From: Myxococcales bacterium
Lineage (GTDB): Bacteria; Myxococcota; Bradymonadia; UBA7976; UBA1532
NCBI GenBank assembly: GCA_020430675.1
Contig: JAGQJJ010000198.1
Coordinates: 1-7,067, forward strand
Length of the DNA: 7,067 nt
Direction: 5' to 3'
Part shown: positions 6,714-7,067 of the stretch, one piece after another
How positions within the stretch are numbered: position 1 is the first letter of the stretch
Layout: each line of letters begins with the position of its first letter
Translations under genes and position numbers: made by a program
Notes under the pieces: generated by a model
What the model was told of the DNA's origin: nothing
Seen by the model: the letters and a program-made list of their open reading frames with translations, nothing else
The model's database searches: none

Positions 6714-6743
6714 TTGTGATAGGCGGCACGGCGCGCGTACACT
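6714..6743 (+). promoter_or_regulatory. Candidate sigma-70-like promoter for rnr
   Basis: TTGTGA (6714-6719) and TACACT (6738-6743) each match the sigma-70 consensus at four of six positions and are 18 nt apart. Transcription would start near 6750, about 44 nt before the GTG at 6794. It is the most AT-containing stretch in an otherwise GC-rich region. Confidence 0.45.
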
Positions 6744-6751
6744 GCGCGGGC

Positions 6752-6782
6752 TCGGCGGCCCCTGGGCCCCGACGACCGCCGA
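6752..6782 (+). promoter_or_regulatory. Leader hairpin directly before the rnr ribosome binding site
   Basis: TCGGCGG (6752-6758) is perfectly complementary to CCGCCGA (6776-6782), giving a 7-bp GC-rich stem with a 17-nt loop. The stem ends 2 nt before the GGAG at 6785-6788 and begins about 2 nt after the predicted transcription start. It could protect the 5' end or affect ribosome access. The loop also contains GGCCC-CT-GGGCC symmetry partly overlapping the stem. Confidence 0.35.
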
Positions 6783-6793
6783 TTGGAGTGCGC

Positions 6794-7067
6794 GTGTCCG
6801 TCGACTCGGAGACCATTCTCGCCGCCTTCCCTGCCGCCCCGGCGACGCTGAAGGTGCGCGACCTGATGCGCACGCTCGACCTGCCCCAAAGCGCGCGCCA
6901 CGTGCTGCGGCACCAATTGGCCGAGCTGGTCGAGCGCGGCGCGCTTGAGCGCCATCACGGCCGCCATTTTGGTCGGCCGATGGCGGTGACGACGGCGACG
7001 GGCACGCTCACGCTCACCGGGCGCGGCTTCGGCTTCGTGGCCCGCGAAGACGGCGGCGAAGATCTGT
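6794..7067 (+). CDS. rnr: Ribonuclease R, N-terminal part (runs off right edge)
   Basis: The visible 91 codons match the start of RNase R (RNB/VacB family), a processive 3'-to-5' exoribonuclease that degrades structured RNA in the cytoplasm. Residues about 4-60 form the N-terminal winged-helix domain: TLKVRDLMRTLDLP, then a helix of Gln/Leu/Glu character, LVERGALERHHGRHFG, the usual basic 'wing'. Residues 70-91 begin the first cold-shock/OB domain with the diagnostic GTLTL and RGFGFVAREDG segments followed by EDL. The catalytic RNB and S1 domains lie beyond the window. GGAG at 6785-6788 is 5 nt before the GTG at 6794. An in-frame GTG at 6788 overlaps the ribosome binding site and is less likely. 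The gene is divergent from the kinase and has its own candidate promoter and leader hairpin. The alternative, RNase II, is less likely because that enzyme lacks this winged-helix extension. Confidence 0.92.
   Translation, partial: MSVDSETILAAFPAAPATLKVRDLMRTLDLPQSARHVLRHQLAELVERGALERHHGRHFGRPMAVTTATGTLTLTGRGFGFVAREDGGEDL

Larger units (their letters stand above)
6609..6793. promoter_or_regulatory. Divergent promoter region between kinase and rnr
   Basis: These 185 bp separate the kinase start from the rnr start and hold no convincing gene. Rightward signals are listed separately. Leftward, a possible -10, TACAGT, lies at 6653-6648, which would place transcription start near 6642 and give a leader of about 34 nt to the ATG at 6608; its -35 (TGGCCC, 6676-6671) is poor. 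A better -35 match, TTGACG at 6694-6689, has no good -10 at normal spacing. Leftward promoter assignment is therefore weak. Confidence 0.4.

Noticed and set aside
5691..6719. 342-codon open frame on the plus strand opposite the kinase domain
   Set aside because: It lies antisense to clear kinase motifs and shows low-complexity Arg/His/Gln composition with no recognisable domain.
6605..6967. Minus-strand open frame across the kinase-rnr gap into rnr
   Set aside because: It would overlap the rnr winged-helix coding region and the candidate rnr promoter and has no recognisable content.
1..7067. Search for tRNA, rRNA, insertion sequences, toxin-antitoxin or defence modules
   Set aside because: No cloverleaf, transposase, terminal inverted repeats or small toxin-like gene pair was seen; base composition is uniform and all intergenic gaps are under 200 bp.

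Overview
This is a GC-rich, gene-dense bacterial chromosome segment with six protein-coding genes, two of them cut by the window edges. Three signs point to the Myxococcota or a related deltaproteobacterial lineage: a Ser/Thr kinase ending in a membrane-anchored PEGA domain and carrying the HxDVSPHN type of catalytic loop; a lipoprotein with a Asp-Ala-x-Pro tetrapeptide spacer just after its acylated cysteine; and strong G/C third-position bias, which opens long antisense reading frames opposite every gene. This placement is inference from style, not from a marker gene.

Layout, left to right. Positions 1-363 (minus) hold the N-terminal Rossmann part of a Gfo/Idh/MocA-family NAD(P)-dependent oxidoreductase that runs off the left edge. 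Positions 422-1300 (minus) encode a three-helix membrane protein resembling the DUF3592 group, 58 bp upstream of the oxidoreductase and probably co-transcribed with it. An 80-bp divergent intergenic region (1301-1380) contains a CTTGAC-N9-GTCAAG inverted repeat. Rightward from it run two overlapping genes: a small secreted four-cysteine protein (1381-2115), and a 909-residue lipoprotein (2100-4829) that fuses a seven-bladed YncE/YVTN-type beta-propeller to a PF04185-type phosphoesterase of the alkaline phosphatase superfamily. Facing this pair, with only 6 bp between stop codons, is a transmembrane Ser/Thr protein kinase (6608-4836, minus). A second divergent region (6609-6793) separates the kinase from the start of rnr, encoding ribonuclease R (6794 onward, plus), which runs off the right edge. 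It carries a candidate sigma-70-like promoter and a leader hairpin directly before the rnr ribosome binding site.

How the genes fit together. The 1381-4829 pair looks like one cell-envelope export unit: a secreted protein translationally coupled to a lipid-anchored phosphoesterase. The kinase has a cytoplasmic catalytic domain and an extracytoplasmic PEGA domain, so it could sense envelope state, but nothing in the sequence links it to its convergent neighbours. RNase R and the oxidoreductase are housekeeping or metabolic genes. I see no mobile element, CRISPR array, tRNA, rRNA or defence cassette. The most distinctive points are the HHD (non-RD) kinase catalytic loop with a Ser/Thr-poor activation segment, the lipid-anchored propeller-phosphatase fusion with its 12-bp tandem coding repeat, and the rnr leader structure. 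I do not see a convincing new multi-gene system.
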